Assembly (NCBI GenBank): GCA_035290065.1
Contig: DATDVD010000103.1
Location: 1 to 5,879, forward strand
Source of the DNA: DATDVD01 sp035290065
GTDB taxonomy: Bacteria > Pseudomonadota > Gammaproteobacteria > Coxiellales > Coxiellaceae
DNA length: 5,879 nt
Reading direction: 5' to 3'
The notes beneath the pieces are model-generated. The model worked only from the letters and a program-made list of their open reading frames with translations. It was not told where the DNA came from and ran no database searches. Position numbers and translations under genes: made by a program. Below, piece by piece: positions 5,836 through 5,879 of this stretch (position 1 is the first letter of the stretch; the number at the start of each line of letters is the position of its first letter).

Positions 5836-5859
5836 AACGGGCGGATATTCCGCTCCGTT
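5836..5859 (+). repeat. GC-rich hairpin after tRNA-Ala
   Basis: AACGGGCGGA (5836-5845) pairs with TCCGC and CCGTT (5849-5853 and 5855-5859), with one bulged T and a TAT loop. It begins 6 bases after the discriminator base of the tRNA. It may guide 3' processing of the tRNA or belong to the processing region of a 23S gene beyond the window. Only four T's follow, so it is a poor terminator. Confidence 0.5.
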
Positions 5860-5879
5860 AATTTTCATCAGATATCCTG

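Overview
The window looks like a piece of a small-genome archaeon, most likely from the DPANN group (Woesearchaeota, Pacearchaeota or a relative). The evidence is an archaeal 16S rRNA gene with divergent ends, an archaeal-type tRNA-Ala with a bulge-helix-bulge intron in an unusual place, a gene for the archaeal/eukaryotic ribosomal protein eL41, and AT-rich, tightly packed genes. The DPANN placement is inferred from the 16S signature as I remember it; a tree would settle it.

Layout. Positions 1-91 form a promoter region facing both ways; a gene on the minus strand probably starts at position 3 and leaves the window. Two tandem genes (92-1357 and 1400-2653) encode FabF/KAS II-type beta-ketoacyl synthases, both with a complete Cys-His-His-Lys active site and with near-identical promoter elements. 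They are followed by eL41 (2700-2807, 35 codons), which ends 2 bases before the end of a convergent unknown gene (2810-3235, minus). A divergent promoter region leads to an unknown 81-residue protein (3358-3603), which converges with a possible 44-residue protein (3609-3743, minus). From about 3879 to 4069 lies a GC-richer segment with strong inverted repeats, its own TATA box and a hairpin plus seven T's. I read it as a structured non-coding RNA of unknown family. The 16S rRNA gene fills 4148-5618, and tRNA-Ala(UGC) 5726-5829. The usual archaeal order would put 23S next, beyond the window.

How expression works. Each protein gene, including the ones too small for routine calling, has a TATA box beginning 29 to 33 bases before its ATG and no convincing Shine-Dalgarno sequence. 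That spacing puts transcription start on or next to the start codon, so the region appears to make leaderless mRNAs from single-gene promoters, although the 16S gene keeps a normal anti-Shine-Dalgarno tail.

The best leads for a second look are the unidentified RNA at 3879-4069, the D-loop intron of tRNA-Ala, the tandem pair of complete ketosynthases in an archaeon, two substitutions at near-universal 16S positions on the mRNA path, and the absence of the usual long processing stem around 16S.
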